From positions 235,343,591 through 235,407,590 of the forward strand of contig OY728143.1 of the NCBI GenBank assembly GCA_963277665.1: a stretch of 64,000 bases of DNA, read 5' to 3'. Position 1 is the stretch's first letter. Each line of letters begins with the position of its first letter. The notes below the pieces were generated by a model that saw only the letters and a list, made by a program, of their open reading frames with translations, was not told the DNA's origin and ran no database searches. The position numbers and the translations under genes were made by a program. The stretch is from Viscum album (lineage: Eukaryota > Streptophyta > Magnoliopsida > Santalales > Viscaceae). Of this stretch, positions 14,744 through 23,651 are shown in pieces.

Positions 14744-14788
14744 CATCACATCGTGGAGACGGTATTCCGTACGTACGCACGAGTGATG
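14744..14788 (-). promoter_or_regulatory. Conserved leader hairpin, copy 1 (3' LTR)
   Basis: Arms CATCAC-A-TCGTG (14,744-14,755) and CACGAGTGATG (14,778-14,788) pair over 11 bp with one bulged A. Inside, ACGG and CCGT form a 4-bp stem around TATT, beside a self-complementary CGTACGTACG. The same inner core occurs in copy 2 and in the solo LTR at 32 kb with different outer arms. The exact repeat in the other LTR is at 23,078-23,122. Confidence 0.7.
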
Positions 14789-14917
14789 ATATTGTTCCTA
14801 TGATCGTGGAATTGTATTGGAGTATATATATATATTATTTCAGTATCAATATTACTTAATAATAATCATATATAGTTACTCATTACACCATTATACCCAT
14901 CCTTGTAAGGTGATGGT

Positions 14918-14988
14918 GGAAAATAGATTACACCACGGCGTGGAGACGGTATTCCGTACGTACGCACGCGCTGTGATTTCATTTTTCC
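14918..14988 (-). promoter_or_regulatory. Conserved leader hairpin, copy 2 (3' LTR)
   Basis: Arms at 14,918-14,942 and 14,965-14,988 form a long imperfect stem: GCGTG with CACGC, then an ATTACAC segment with GTGATTT, then GGAAAA with a TTTTTCC end. The loop carries the same GGAGACGGTATTCCGTACGT core as copy 1. The other LTR holds this hairpin at 23,252-23,322, where a T-to-G change in the right arm improves pairing. Confidence 0.7.
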
Positions 14989-15310
14989 GTAGGATGGATA
15001 GAAGGTGAATTAGGGTTGTTTCATATTTATAATAACATATCAGTATGTAAGTAATACTGATGTTATTACTTTATCATGAAACAACTAAAGAAGAAGAATT
15101 TGAAGAAGAAAGAAATTGAAAAGATCGGTAATGGATATTACCTCTTCTTTGGAACGCCTCTTTGAATCCTCCACTTAAGGAACTAAGATTGGTCTTTGGA
15201 GAAGACCAGGACCTATAGGATTATTCTAGGGAAGTGGAGAGGAGAAAATGGCAGGGGTTGGACGAGCTTGAGTGCTCAAATTGGTGTGAGGAGGAGGGGG
15301 AGGAGGTGCC

Positions 15311-15318
15311 CTTTTATA
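15311..15318 (-). promoter_or_regulatory. LTR TATA box (3' LTR)
   Basis: In element sense it reads TATAAAAG, flanked by C- and G-rich sequence (CTCCCTTATAAAAGGGCACC). The same box is at 23,644-23,651 in the 5' LTR and 32,796-32,803 in the solo LTR. Conservation across two diverged LTR families supports a real promoter. It implies a U3 of about 1.4 kb and a long transcribed R-U5 carrying the hairpins. Confidence 0.65.
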
Positions 15319-16625
15319 AGGGAGGAGAGGGGCACCTTAGGAATATCTCAAAATATTATTTTATATTAAAGTCAAAATCGGTTTATAATGGTTCCAAAGG
15401 GTCTTATTTCGAAGCTAAAGTGGGGATGGGTCGAAATCCTATCAACCAATAGGATTTAGACAAGTTTAGGGTATTATTTTAACCTTATCAATTAGATTTA
15501 ACTCTAAGTTAATTAATTTAACTTTTACAGTGTCTTTTTGTTTTCTTTCACTATATGGTTAATACACTTACTATAACATGCCAAACGAACCCCAAATTGT
15601 TTATTATTAATATATATATCCTTATCTAAGTCATTTGGCCGAACCTTAGATTTTTAGGAATAAAATAACAATTAATAATATAATATTTGATTTAAAAACT
15701 ATTTTGTGTCAATTTTGACACTATTTGATATATGATTTTTGCGAAAGTCATAACAGAATTATATGTTCGAACCAAGTTTATTAAATCAACATTAATATAT
15801 CATAGTAACCTAGAAAATTAGTGTAATTCATAAAAAGTCTTAAATTACATTTATTTTGGTATTTATATTATCAATTTTGTCAATATTTCATTAATAAGAT
15901 AATTACTGCATCATCTTTGTGTCATAAATAAATTAAATTATTTGATGTCTAAAAATTACAAATAAACTACCATCATGTATGAAATCTTTTTATCTTTCTA
16001 ATTAATATTTACAATCGAATTTATCTTATGTATAACCCCATATTAAAAATGATTTACTTATTAAACTTTGATTTTAACTATTTTAACCCTTCTTTAAATA
16101 AATTAATAATAAATGTCCTAATCTAATACAAGTGGGCCTAAATGGTCATATTTTATTCCTAAGTTTGTTTTTGGTCGAATTACACATGTCCAATAGAATT
16201 AGGACATGTGTTAGGGTAATATTAATATCATATTTACCCTTAGTTACCCTATTTACTATTAACCGCGGTAAAAATCGTAAAAAGTTACTATTCACCAAAA
16301 AATTATTTTTATCTCATTGAACCACATTTTACTTACTGATATCAACCGTGTCTGTCAGATTTTCGAAATTCCATTCACAGAAGCGGTAAAATTAAGTTTT
16401 ATGCAAAATTTAGTTTTTAACCTACCACTTAGTGGTTTCACTATTCATCAAAAATTGAAAGTTTTCAGAAAAATACCAAAATTTCACCCTAGGCTAATTT
16501 CGATATTCTGAGTCCAAAAATGAAGTCCATATTGAAAAATAAAATTTATAAAATTTCAAAAAATGGTTATTACTATTCATAACGGCTAGTTTTAATAGCA
16601 TATTGTTGTTTAGTGAAACTCGGTA

Positions 16626-16675
16626 TTGCGTACGACGCAAGCTATCGAGGAAGGTCGCGATTGCGTGTAAAGCAA
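16626..16675. repeat. Paired short palindromes near the LTR sense start
   Basis: TTGCGT, spacer ACG, then ACGCAA form a palindrome at 16,626-16,640. A degraded partner beginning TTGCGTG and ending GCAA lies at 16,661-16,675. The other LTR has both at 24,959-24,973 and 24,994-25,008. The first palindrome lies about 105 bp inside the LTR. Confidence 0.65.
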
Positions 16676-16745
16676 GCCAAGAAAGTGTTGTTTAGAAAAA
16701 GATTCCTTTGATGGTTTATATAACATAAAAGTCTCGGGTGTTACA

Positions 16746-16760
16746 TTCTACCCCCCTTAA
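16746..16760 (-). promoter_or_regulatory. Polypurine tract
   Basis: In element sense a purine-rich AAGGGGGG followed by TAGAA abuts the 3' LTR start. This is the expected plus-strand primer position. Confidence 0.8.
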
Positions 16761-16784
16761 AAAGAATTTCACCCTCGAAATTCG

Positions 16785-17879
16785 TCACTTTGTAACAAAC
16801 AAATGAGGATACTTCTCCCTCATCATATCCTCAAGCTCCCATGTAGCTTCTTCAAGTTGGTGGTTCCTCCATAAAACTTTCACCAAGCGAGTGGTCTTGT
16901 TTCGTAGGACTTTTTCGCTACGATCCAGAATCTCTATCGGCTGTTCTTCATAAGAAAGATCTTGCTCCAGTGGTACAACTTCTGAGCTGAGTACATGTGA
17001 AGGATCTGGTATGTACTTTCTCAGGAGAGATACGTGGAACACATCGTGAACTTGAGAGAGATTCGGTGGAAGCGCCAATCGGTAAGCTACCTTCCCAACA
17101 CGATCCAGTATTTCAAAAGGACCGATATATCTAGGGCTCAACTTCCTCTTCTTTCCAAATCTCATAACCCTCTTCCAGGGAGATATTCGTAAGAACACTT
17201 TATCGCCCACTTCAAACTCTAGGTCTTTTCTTCGGTTGTCGGCATAACTTTTCTGTCGACTCTGAGCTGCTCTTATGTGTTGTTGAATAGATCTAACCTT
17301 TTCTGCCATTTCATCAACGAGATCAGGTCCTAATAGCTTTCTTTCCCCAACTTCATCCCAGCAAGTTGGAGTCCTGCATTTCTTTCCATAGAGAGCTTCA
17401 TAAGGAGCCATCTGAATACTGGAGTGAATGCTATTATTATAAGAAAATTCCACCAAAGGTAGGTGTTGATCCCAACCTCCTTTGAAATCCATAGAGCAAG
17501 CTCTCAACATATCTTCTAGGGTTTGAATTGTTCTCTCAGACTGACCGTCTGTCTGGGGATGATAAGCAGTGTTGAAACTCAACTCTGTATCCAGAGTATG
17601 CTGAAGACTTCGCCAGAACTTCGAGGTAAATGTCGGATCTCGATCAGATATAATAGAAATTGGTACTCCATGCAATCTTACCACTTCCTTTACATATATC
17701 CTGGCAAGCTGATCTAGAGAGAAATCCTCTCTAATAGCAATGTAGTGTGCAGACTTTGTAAGACGATCAACTATGACCCAGATAGCATTATTGCCTTTGG
17801 ATGTTTTAGGAAGTCCTGTGACAAAGTCCATAGTGATGTTTTCCCATTTCCATTCGGGTATAGGTAATGGTTGTAACAT
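16785..17879 (-). CDS. pol: Integrase core with chromodomain-like C terminus (pol segment)
   Basis: This 364-residue open segment is the C-terminal part of pol. The integrase catalytic triad is visible: D18 in MDFVTGLP, D79 in ISDRDP and E115 in GQSERTIQ, with the D-to-E spacing of 35 intervening residues typical of DDE integrases. SIQMAPYEALYG lies at 154-165, the GPY/F motif as IGPFEIL at 252-258, and VHDVFHVSLLRKY near 277-289. The tail from about 311 (QPIEILDRSEKVL, VKVLWRN, EATWELEDMMREKYPHLF) resembles the chromodomain of plant chromoviruses, which in known families steers insertion to modified chromatin. It is in the same frame as the RNase H segment but separated from it by an in-frame TAG at about 17,898-17,900. 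The first methionine is therefore only the start of the open stretch, not a true start. Confidence 0.9.
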   Translation of the reverse strand: MLQPLPIPEWKWENITMDFVTGLPKTSKGNNAIWVIVDRLTKSAHYIAIREDFSLDQLARIYVKEVVRLHGVPISIISDRDPTFTSKFWRSLQHTLDTELSFNTAYHPQTDGQSERTIQTLEDMLRACSMDFKGGWDQHLPLVEFSYNNSIHSSIQMAPYEALYGKKCRTPTCWDEVGERKLLGPDLVDEMAEKVRSIQQHIRAAQSRQKSYADNRRKDLEFEVGDKVFLRISPWKRVMRFGKKRKLSPRYIGPFEILDRVGKVAYRLALPPNLSQVHDVFHVSLLRKYIPDPSHVLSSEVVPLEQDLSYEEQPIEILDRSEKVLRNKTTRLVKVLWRNHQLEEATWELEDMMREKYPHLFVTK

Positions 17880-17897
17880 CCCCTTAGACTTCTGTCT

Positions 17898-18740
17898 CTA
17901 AGATTTAACTTGTTGACAAACCAAGCATCGAGAGACATATTCAGCAACATCTCTTTTCATGCCATCCCACCAGAAGTACTCTTTCAGGTCCCTATAGATC
18001 TTCATGCTTCCAGGATGAATAGAGAATGAAGAACTATGAGCCTCATCCAGCAGCTCTTTCTTTAATTCGGGGATGGGAGGAACACAAACCCGATTCCTGA
18101 ACTTTATTATCCCATCACAATCAAGGTTGAATTCAGGAACATTTCTCACCTTCTTTTGTAACTCGACATCTTCTTTCTGTGCCTCTTTAATCTTCACATG
18201 CATATATGGTTGAACATTCATTTGAGAAAGATAAGATTTTTCCCCTTCCATTATAATTCCAAGATCCATCCTTTGTAAATCCATAAATATTGGATCTTTT
18301 GTGATCCTCATCATGGATAAACTAGCATGGTCTTGTCGACTTAATGCATCTGCCACCTTGTTTGCTTTCCCAGGGTGGTAATGGATTGAGCAGTCATAAT
18401 CCTTAATCAGCTCCAACCATCTTCTTTGACGCATATTCAACTCCTTTTGTGTGAAAATATACTTTAAACTTTTATGATCAGTATAAATATCACACCTTTC
18501 ACCATAAAGGTAATGCCTCCAAATCTTTAATGCAAAGATTACCGCAGCCAACTCCAAATCATGTGTTGGGTAATTTTGCTCATGGATTTTCAACTGTCGT
18601 GAGGCATAATCTATCACCATATCATTTTGCATAAGAACACACCCCAATCCCTTCTTGGATGCATCACTGAAGATCACAAACTTTTCTCCACTACAAGGCA
18701 GTGTGAGCACAGGTGCACTGGATAACCTTCTTTTCAACAC
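17898..18740 (-). CDS. pol: RNase H and integrase zinc-binding segment of pol
   Basis: A 280-residue open segment. RNase H residues are present: D26 in FSDASKKG, E63 in LELAAVIF, D88 in [11 protein letters not shown] and D131 in VADALSR. The integrase HHCC finger follows with H235, H242, C272 and C275 (RCLVCQQ). The segment ends at an in-frame TAG just after QQVKS. Upstream, a TAG at about 18,769 separates it from the RT end, so translation as one polyprotein is impossible in this copy. Confidence 0.9.
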   Translation of the reverse strand: MLKRRLSSAPVLTLPCSGEKFVIFSDASKKGLGCVLMQNDMVIDYASRQLKIHEQNYPTHDLELAAVIFALKIWRHYLYGERCDIYTDHKSLKYIFTQKELNMRQRRWLELIKDYDCSIHYHPGKANKVADALSRQDHASLSMMRITKDPIFMDLQRMDLGIIMEGEKSYLSQMNVQPYMHVKIKEAQKEDVELQKKVRNVPEFNLDCDGIIKFRNRVCVPPIPELKKELLDEAHSSSFSIHPGSMKIYRDLKEYFWWDGMKRDVAEYVSRCLVCQQVKS

Positions 18741-19084
18741 CTTGAAATTCTCTTCACATTCCTCTGTCTAGACAAACTTAACTCCCTTCCAAGTCAACTT
18801 GGTGATTGGATTCGATAATCGTGAAAAATCTTTTACAAACGTCGATAATATCCAGCCAAACCAAGAAAACTTCGGATCTCAGTTACTGTTGTTGGTCCTG
18901 ACCATCTTTCGATAACCTCTGTTTTTGCTGGATCCACATATATCCCCTCTTTTGAGATTATATGACCCAAAAATGCAACTTTTTGAAGACAAAATTCACA
19001 CTTGGTAAATTTGGAATAAAGCTTCTCCTTTCTCAGGGTCTTCAATATAATTCTCAAGTGATCTTCATGCTCTTCCTTGCTCTT
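18741..19084 (-). pseudogene. pol: RT thumb/connection segment carrying a frameshift and a stop
   Basis: The open part, 18,833-19,057, reads from [17 protein letters not shown] through [20 protein letters not shown] to [13 protein letters not shown], the conserved end of gypsy RT. A 1-bp deletion near 18,838 then shifts the frame, producing a stop immediately. In the shifted frame the sequence continues as [18 protein letters not shown] to a TAG near 18,769. Both lesions look like simple loss-of-function changes. Confidence 0.85.
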
Positions 19085-19936
19085 TTAATAGACAAGAATA
19101 TCATCTATAAAGACTACCACAAATTGATCAAGATAGTCTCTAAAGACTCTATTCATTAGATCCATGAAGATAGCAGGGGCATTAGTAAGACCAAATGGCA
19201 TCACTATAAATTCATAGTGTCCATACCTTGTACGGAAAGCCGTCTTTGGTATATCCTCCCTTTTGACCCTTAATTGATGATACCCTGAACGAAGATCAAT
19301 CTTGGAAAAGTATTGAGCTCCGCGTAGATGGTCAAATAAGTCATCAATGCGTGGGAGAGGATATTTGTTCTTGATAGTGATCTTGTTAAGTTCTCGATAA
19401 TCAATGCAAAGTCTCATTGATCCATCTTTCTTCTTAACAAATAGAACAGGTGCTCCCCAAGGTGACGCACTAGGGCGTATGAATCCCTTATCAAGATTCT
19501 CTTGGAGTTGCTTCTTCAATTCCTGCAACTCAATTGGGGCCATTCTATAAGGTGTCTTTGAAATAGGCAAAGCACCCGGTACGAGTTCTATTGAAAACTC
19601 AACTTCACGATTTGGTGGAAGACCCAGCAATTCCTCCGGAAAGACATCATCAAACTCCCGTACAATGGGCATATTCTTAATCGCGAGTTTCTCACCAACC
19701 ATTTGAGATAAATAACCTTCATTTAGTGGACTCAATACCCATAAGATGGAAGAAATTTCCACTGGAAGGTTATGTTCATCCTTGCATTGATAGACGATTG
19801 TAGATTGATCTGGAATATGAAATGTGACTTCCCTTCTTTGGCAATCGATATGAGCTCCAGGTAGAGAAAGCCAATCCATGCCAAGAATCACATCAAATTC
19901 CACTAAAGGAAGGATCACAAGATTTGCAGGAAGCAC
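19085..19936 (-). CDS. pol: Reverse transcriptase segment of pol
   Basis: A 283-residue open segment. It begins in the protease/RT linker ([19 protein letters not shown] at 14-32), then [15 protein letters not shown] (94-108), and the RT fingers and palm: [20 protein letters not shown] (150-169), [28 protein letters not shown] (210-224), [20 protein letters not shown] and FIDDILVY (276-283). The FIDD box is the catalytic aspartate pair, with phenylalanine at the usual Y position. The segment stops at an in-frame TAA directly after the FIDDILVY box, cutting the RT domain. Confidence 0.93.
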   Translation of the reverse strand: MLPANLVILPLVEFDVILGMDWLSLPGAHIDCQRREVTFHIPDQSTIVYQCKDEHNLPVEISSILWVLSPLNEGYLSQMVGEKLAIKNMPIVREFDDVFPEELLGLPPNREVEFSIELVPGALPISKTPYRMAPIELQELKKQLQENLDKGFIRPSASPWGAPVLFVKKKDGSMRLCIDYRELNKITIKNKYPLPRIDDLFDHLRGAQYFSKIDLRSGYHQLRVKREDIPKTAFRTRYGHYEFIVMPFGLTNAPAIFMDLMNRVFRDYLDQFVVVFIDDILVY

Positions 19937-19948
19937 TTTCCCACAAAC

Positions 19949-21247
19949 TTAAACTTTTGATGCGATTGATGTGCCATTAGGTGTTGTCACAGCTAACTCA
20001 ACATCTAATTGTTGAGGTAATATGGTGATACCCTTAGAAAAGTCTTCAGAAATAAAAGAGTGGGTGGATCCAGAATCAAATAAAACATTTTCTACTTTAG
20101 AGTGGATGGTAAGTGTACCTTTCACCACATCGTTATCGTACTCCACATCGCTGATAGAAATTACATGTGACTTTCCTTTGTCTTTAGCCTTAAGATTTTG
20201 TTGACGTCGACCATAATCATCAACCCTTGGATTTGGGCATTGATTGGCATAATGCCCCATCTCCTTGCACTTGAAACATTGAAGTGTAGTAGGTTCATTC
20301 TGTGTATCCCTTCCTTTGTTTGCATCATTAGACATCTTCTTCCCATTATCACGGCATTCAAATGCCCGATGACCTTCTTTTCCACATTTAAAACATTTAC
20401 TTGTCCCTTTAAGACAACTCCCTCCATGTTTCTTTCCACACTTTGAGCATAAAGAAAAGCTCATCTTCTTTTCCGTGTGCTCTTTAGATTTTTCTTTGAA
20501 TTCCATCTTCATCTTCTTATCAAACCCATGTGACTGATGGGTTACTCCAATCTCCATCTCGACTTTGAGAGCACATCGAACGATTTCCTCGTAGCTATTG
20601 AAGTCCCTTATGGCTAACGCCCTTCGAAGACTTGGTTTTAAGCCACTAAAGAATCGATCGATCTTACTCTCAGGTTGGATAATAATACCAGAAGCGTACC
20701 TTGCAAGTCTTGTAAAATTTTCTTCATAGGTACTAACAGATTCATCATCCCTTTTCTTCAGTTCAAGGAACTCTTTCTCCATATTTGTTCGGAGAATACG
20801 AGGGAAGTACTTATTGAAAAATAAGTTCTTGAACTCGTCCCATTCCATAGACTCAATTTCATCCCTTTGCCTCATATTCTTAACAAGATTCCACCATTGA
20901 TCCGCATCTCCTTCCAAACGATACACTGCTAGGATGACTTTATCATGCTCAGAACATTGAAGAACTGAAAATATCTTTTCAGTAGTACTAATCCATTGTT
21001 CAGAAACTAATGGATCAGTAGACCCGCTGAAAGAAGGTGGACGCTGCCTCATGAAGGATTCAACAGAATGTTGCTCCCTCCTTTGTTCGTTTGGAAATCC
21101 TGCATGATTCATAGCTTGAGAAAGTTGTGTGAGCATGGCTACAAGATTTTGTATTCCAGCTCCCATATCATTTGGTTGCTCAGGGGGACAATCATTGCAT
21201 TGCCCATCGCATTCCACATTAACACGGTTCCTTCGGGTTCCATCCAT
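19949..21247 (-). CDS. gag: Gag with two zinc knuckles, running into protease
   Basis: A 432-residue frame starting at ATG 21,247. Gag core residues run from about 80 to 230: EQWISTTEKIFSVLQC, then DADQWW, then WDEFKNLFFNKYFP and EFLELKK. CCHC knuckles are at 285-298 (CFKCGKEGHRAFEC) and 324-337 (CFKCKEMGHYANQC), with a partial Cys cluster near 267. The aspartic protease active site DSGSTHSFIS is at 391-400. The frame ends at an in-frame TAA (19,949-19,951), shortly before the next open segment in the same frame, so gag-pol was once one long frame. The start is convincing: a splice-acceptor-like tract ends three bases before the ATG. Gag packages element RNA into cytoplasmic particles in this family. 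Confidence 0.93.
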   Translation of the reverse strand: MDGTRRNRVNVECDGQCNDCPPEQPNDMGAGIQNLVAMLTQLSQAMNHAGFPNEQRREQHSVESFMRQRPPSFSGSTDPLVSEQWISTTEKIFSVLQCSEHDKVILAVYRLEGDADQWWNLVKNMRQRDEIESMEWDEFKNLFFNKYFPRILRTNMEKEFLELKKRDDESVSTYEENFTRLARYASGIIIQPESKIDRFFSGLKPSLRRALAIRDFNSYEEIVRCALKVEMEIGVTHQSHGFDKKMKMEFKEKSKEHTEKKMSFSLCSKCGKKHGGSCLKGTSKCFKCGKEGHRAFECRDNGKKMSNDANKGRDTQNEPTTLQCFKCKEMGHYANQCPNPRVDDYGRRQQNLKAKDKGKSHVISISDVEYDNDVVKGTLTIHSKVENVLFDSGSTHSFISEDFSKGITILPQQLDVELAVTTPNGTSIASKV

Positions 21248-21249
21248 TG

Positions 21250-21275
21250 ACTAAAACCAAGAAGAATAGTGTGAG
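21250..21275 (-). promoter_or_regulatory. Splice-acceptor-like tract just before gag ATG
   Basis: In element sense the bases before the ATG read CTATTCTTCTTGGTTTTAG, then TCA, then the gag ATG. A pyrimidine-rich run ending in AG here could pair with the donor-like site in the 5' LTR at about 22,747. Confidence 0.5.
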
Positions 21276-21450
21276 CAACACTAATTATAATAGGAAACCA
21301 CATAATTCAAGAAAAAAAAAATTTCATGCTTATGGTCTTATCCTAGGTTATTCATGGCCATTTCTAAGATTGTGTTCTATGCTTAGACTTATCCTTATGG
21401 TTCTTACTAAGGTTTTCACATCCTAGTTTCCAAAGGTTGACTATACCTTT

Positions 21451-21462
21451 CCTCTGATACCA
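21451..21462 (-). promoter_or_regulatory. Primer binding site (methionine-tRNA type)
   Basis: In element sense it reads TGGTATCAGAGG, two bases after the 5' LTR. It matches the complement of the plant initiator methionine tRNA 3' end at all but the last position. Confidence 0.85.
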
Positions 21463-22743
21463 ACTATAATGACCCATACTTTACATACATTGTTAATACT
21501 TCGAAATTGAAGTACACTTATTATAACATATGACAAAACCACAAAGGACCGTATAGGTATAGTGTCTTTAGAAACTGGGAAACATAAACAACTGGTTCAT
21601 AAATCTTCTACAGTTTCTCCCATTTATTTCATCATATCTAGGGTCCCTTTTAGCATATTCTACTTAATATCCATCTTCCTGACCTGGGGAAAAGAAAACA
21701 TAAAAGGGTGAGCTCAAATTCTCAGTAAGGGAAAATAAAGGAAATAAAAATCATATCATATCTTTATGAAAATCAAAACCTGCAAAAGAGATCATAATAT
21801 CTTAACATGGAATAAATCATAGAAGTGAAAATGAGATCCCCATAATCATAACATAAAACTTGAAACTTTGTGGCATGCACACATAATCATGGAAAATCAT
21901 TTCTTGTTAGTCATGACTCATTGCCAAGACTATCTTAGTGGACAAAGTCCCTTTCTGAACCGAGTTCACTCCTCGTTTCAGTCCTGTATCACTGAACCGA
22001 AATAACCTTCCATTCCAGCCATGTCTATCTCATGAGATATAAAATCATTACCCAATGCATTGGAGGGAGATATTGGTCCCACCCATCTTATAATGAATCC
22101 TTTCTTATGTGTGCCACATAATCATAAAACATACATCATCGCATAACACATGTAACAAAAATGGGATTCTTGAAACATCATGACATCATAAATCAATTCA
22201 TATAAGATAAAGGAATTCATAAACATAATTCCATCACAACATAGTCAAATCAATGTAAAAATATGGATAGAAACAGAACCCTTTATTATCTTAGATGGAA
22301 AATAATTTTGATAAAACACTTGAATTGAATTCTTGAGGAAAATATCCTTTCTTCTTCAAAATCAATTTCTTTTCACAAAACATCATGCAATTTTAAAAGA
22401 AAGAGATTTTATTGAAAATAGTCATGAAATATTTTAGAGGAAGCTTCATGAAAATAAGGCTTTATAAAATAGTAGAAATTTGTTCGTGCCGTATAAGTTA
22501 AAAAAAACATTCTTCGTACTTTTGTCGGAAAAGTCAAAAAGTACCTCGTATGAAAAACGACAAAAGATTCCTTTCATACGTATTACTAAAAACTCACCGA
22601 AGGGTAAAAATGGATTTAAACAATTTTAGGTGGATGGAAATAATACTACATATTGAGTAAACATGGATGTGGATGATAAAATACACCCCAGTAAATACTT
22701 ACGAATAAACAATCTCGGATAAAAATGAGATTGTGATATTTCC

Positions 22744-22751
22744 ATTACCTT
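22744..22751 (-). promoter_or_regulatory. Splice-donor-like site in the 5' LTR leader
   Basis: In element sense it reads CTAAG/GTAATGG here, CTAAG/GTAAGGG in the 3' LTR (about 14,409-14,417) and TGAG/GTAAGGG in the solo LTR (about 31,704-31,711). It sits in a block conserved between the two LTR families. This copy has one change at the sixth intron position. Confidence 0.5.
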
Positions 22752-23077
22752 AGGTCCGATTTGCTTTGTTCGTGTCCGAAGCTCCTTTATAATGGTTTAA
22801 ATAATGTTATTGACTTATTCCAGAATCATACATATTGATATGATATCATATATGGTCATATTATTAGCTTCTTGTTAGTAATATTTCATTGTTACTTGTT
22901 ACTCGGGTCTTTATAACTTTTTGTTCTTATGCGTGTTTTGTTGAATAAATTCTTATTCTTATCTTTAGGTTATAGATAATTCATTTCCAGAATGGTATTA
23001 TTGTAGTATATACCATATTCATTCATTCAATTAATTTATATAATCATTATGAAATGAAGATCATGTAGAACGAGTCG

Positions 23078-23122
23078 CATCACATCGTGGAGACGGTATT
23101 CCGTACGTACGCACGAGTGATG
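23078..23122 (-). promoter_or_regulatory. Conserved leader hairpin, copy 1 (5' LTR)
   Basis: Same sequence and pairing as 14,744-14,788. It lies about 520-570 bases downstream of the TATA box in the predicted transcript, upstream of the donor-like site. Confidence 0.7.
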
Positions 23123-23251
23123 ATATCGTTCCTATGATCGTGGAATTGTATTGGAGTATATATATATATTATTTCAGTATCAATATTACTTAATAATAAT
23201 CATATATAGTTACTCATTACACCATTTTACCCATCCTTGTAAGGTGATGGT

Positions 23252-23322
23252 GGAAAATAGATTACACCACGGCGTGGAGACGGTATTCCGTACGTACGCA
23301 CGCGCGGTGATTTAATTTTTCC
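23252..23322 (-). promoter_or_regulatory. Conserved leader hairpin, copy 2 (5' LTR)
   Basis: Same arms as 14,918-14,988, with a right-arm GCGGTGATTT that pairs better with the left-arm ATTACACC. It lies about 320-400 bases downstream of the TATA box. Confidence 0.7.
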
Positions 23323-23643
23323 GTAGGATGGATAGAAGGTGAATTAGGGTTGTTTCATATTTATAATAACATATCAGTATGTAAGTAATACTGATGTTAT
23401 TACTTTATCATGAAACAACTAAAGAAGAAGAAGTTGAAGAAGAAAGAAATTGAAAAGATCGGTAATGGATATTACCTCTTCTTTGGAACGCCTCTTTGAA
23501 TCCTCCACTTAAGGAACTAAGATTGGTCTCTGGAAAGACCAGGACCTCTAGGATTATTCTAGGGAAGTGGAGAGGAGAAAATGGCAGGGTTTGGCCGAGC
23601 TTGAGTGCTCAAATTGGTGTTAGGAGGAGGGGGAGGAGGTGCC

Positions 23644-23651
23644 CTTTTATA
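23644..23651 (-). promoter_or_regulatory. LTR TATA box (5' LTR)
   Basis: TATAAAAG in element sense, in the same context as in the other LTR. Predicted transcription starts about 25-35 bases further, near 23,615. Confidence 0.65.

Larger units (their letters stand above)
13132..16745 (-). repeat. 3' LTR of the Tekay-like element
   Basis: Identical in length (3,614 bp) to the copy at 21,465-25,078. In element sense it starts TGTAACACCCGAGAC at 16,745. It holds a TATA box at 15,311-15,318, two hairpins at 14,918-14,988 and 14,744-14,788, a splice-donor-like AAG/GTAAGGG at about 14,409-14,417, and a short palindrome at 16,626-16,640. Short frames on the + strand within it (for example 15,234-15,452) are antisense and occur in both LTRs; I do not regard them as genes. 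Confidence 0.95.

Noticed and set aside
15234..15452. Short + strand frame in the LTR (72 residues), with a related frame in the other LTR near 23,496
   Set aside because: It is antisense to the element, differs in frame between the two LTRs and has no family motif.
16132..16511. Adjacent + strand frames also present at 24,465-24,844
   Set aside because: The duplication is explained by the LTR pair; no conservation beyond that and no known domain.
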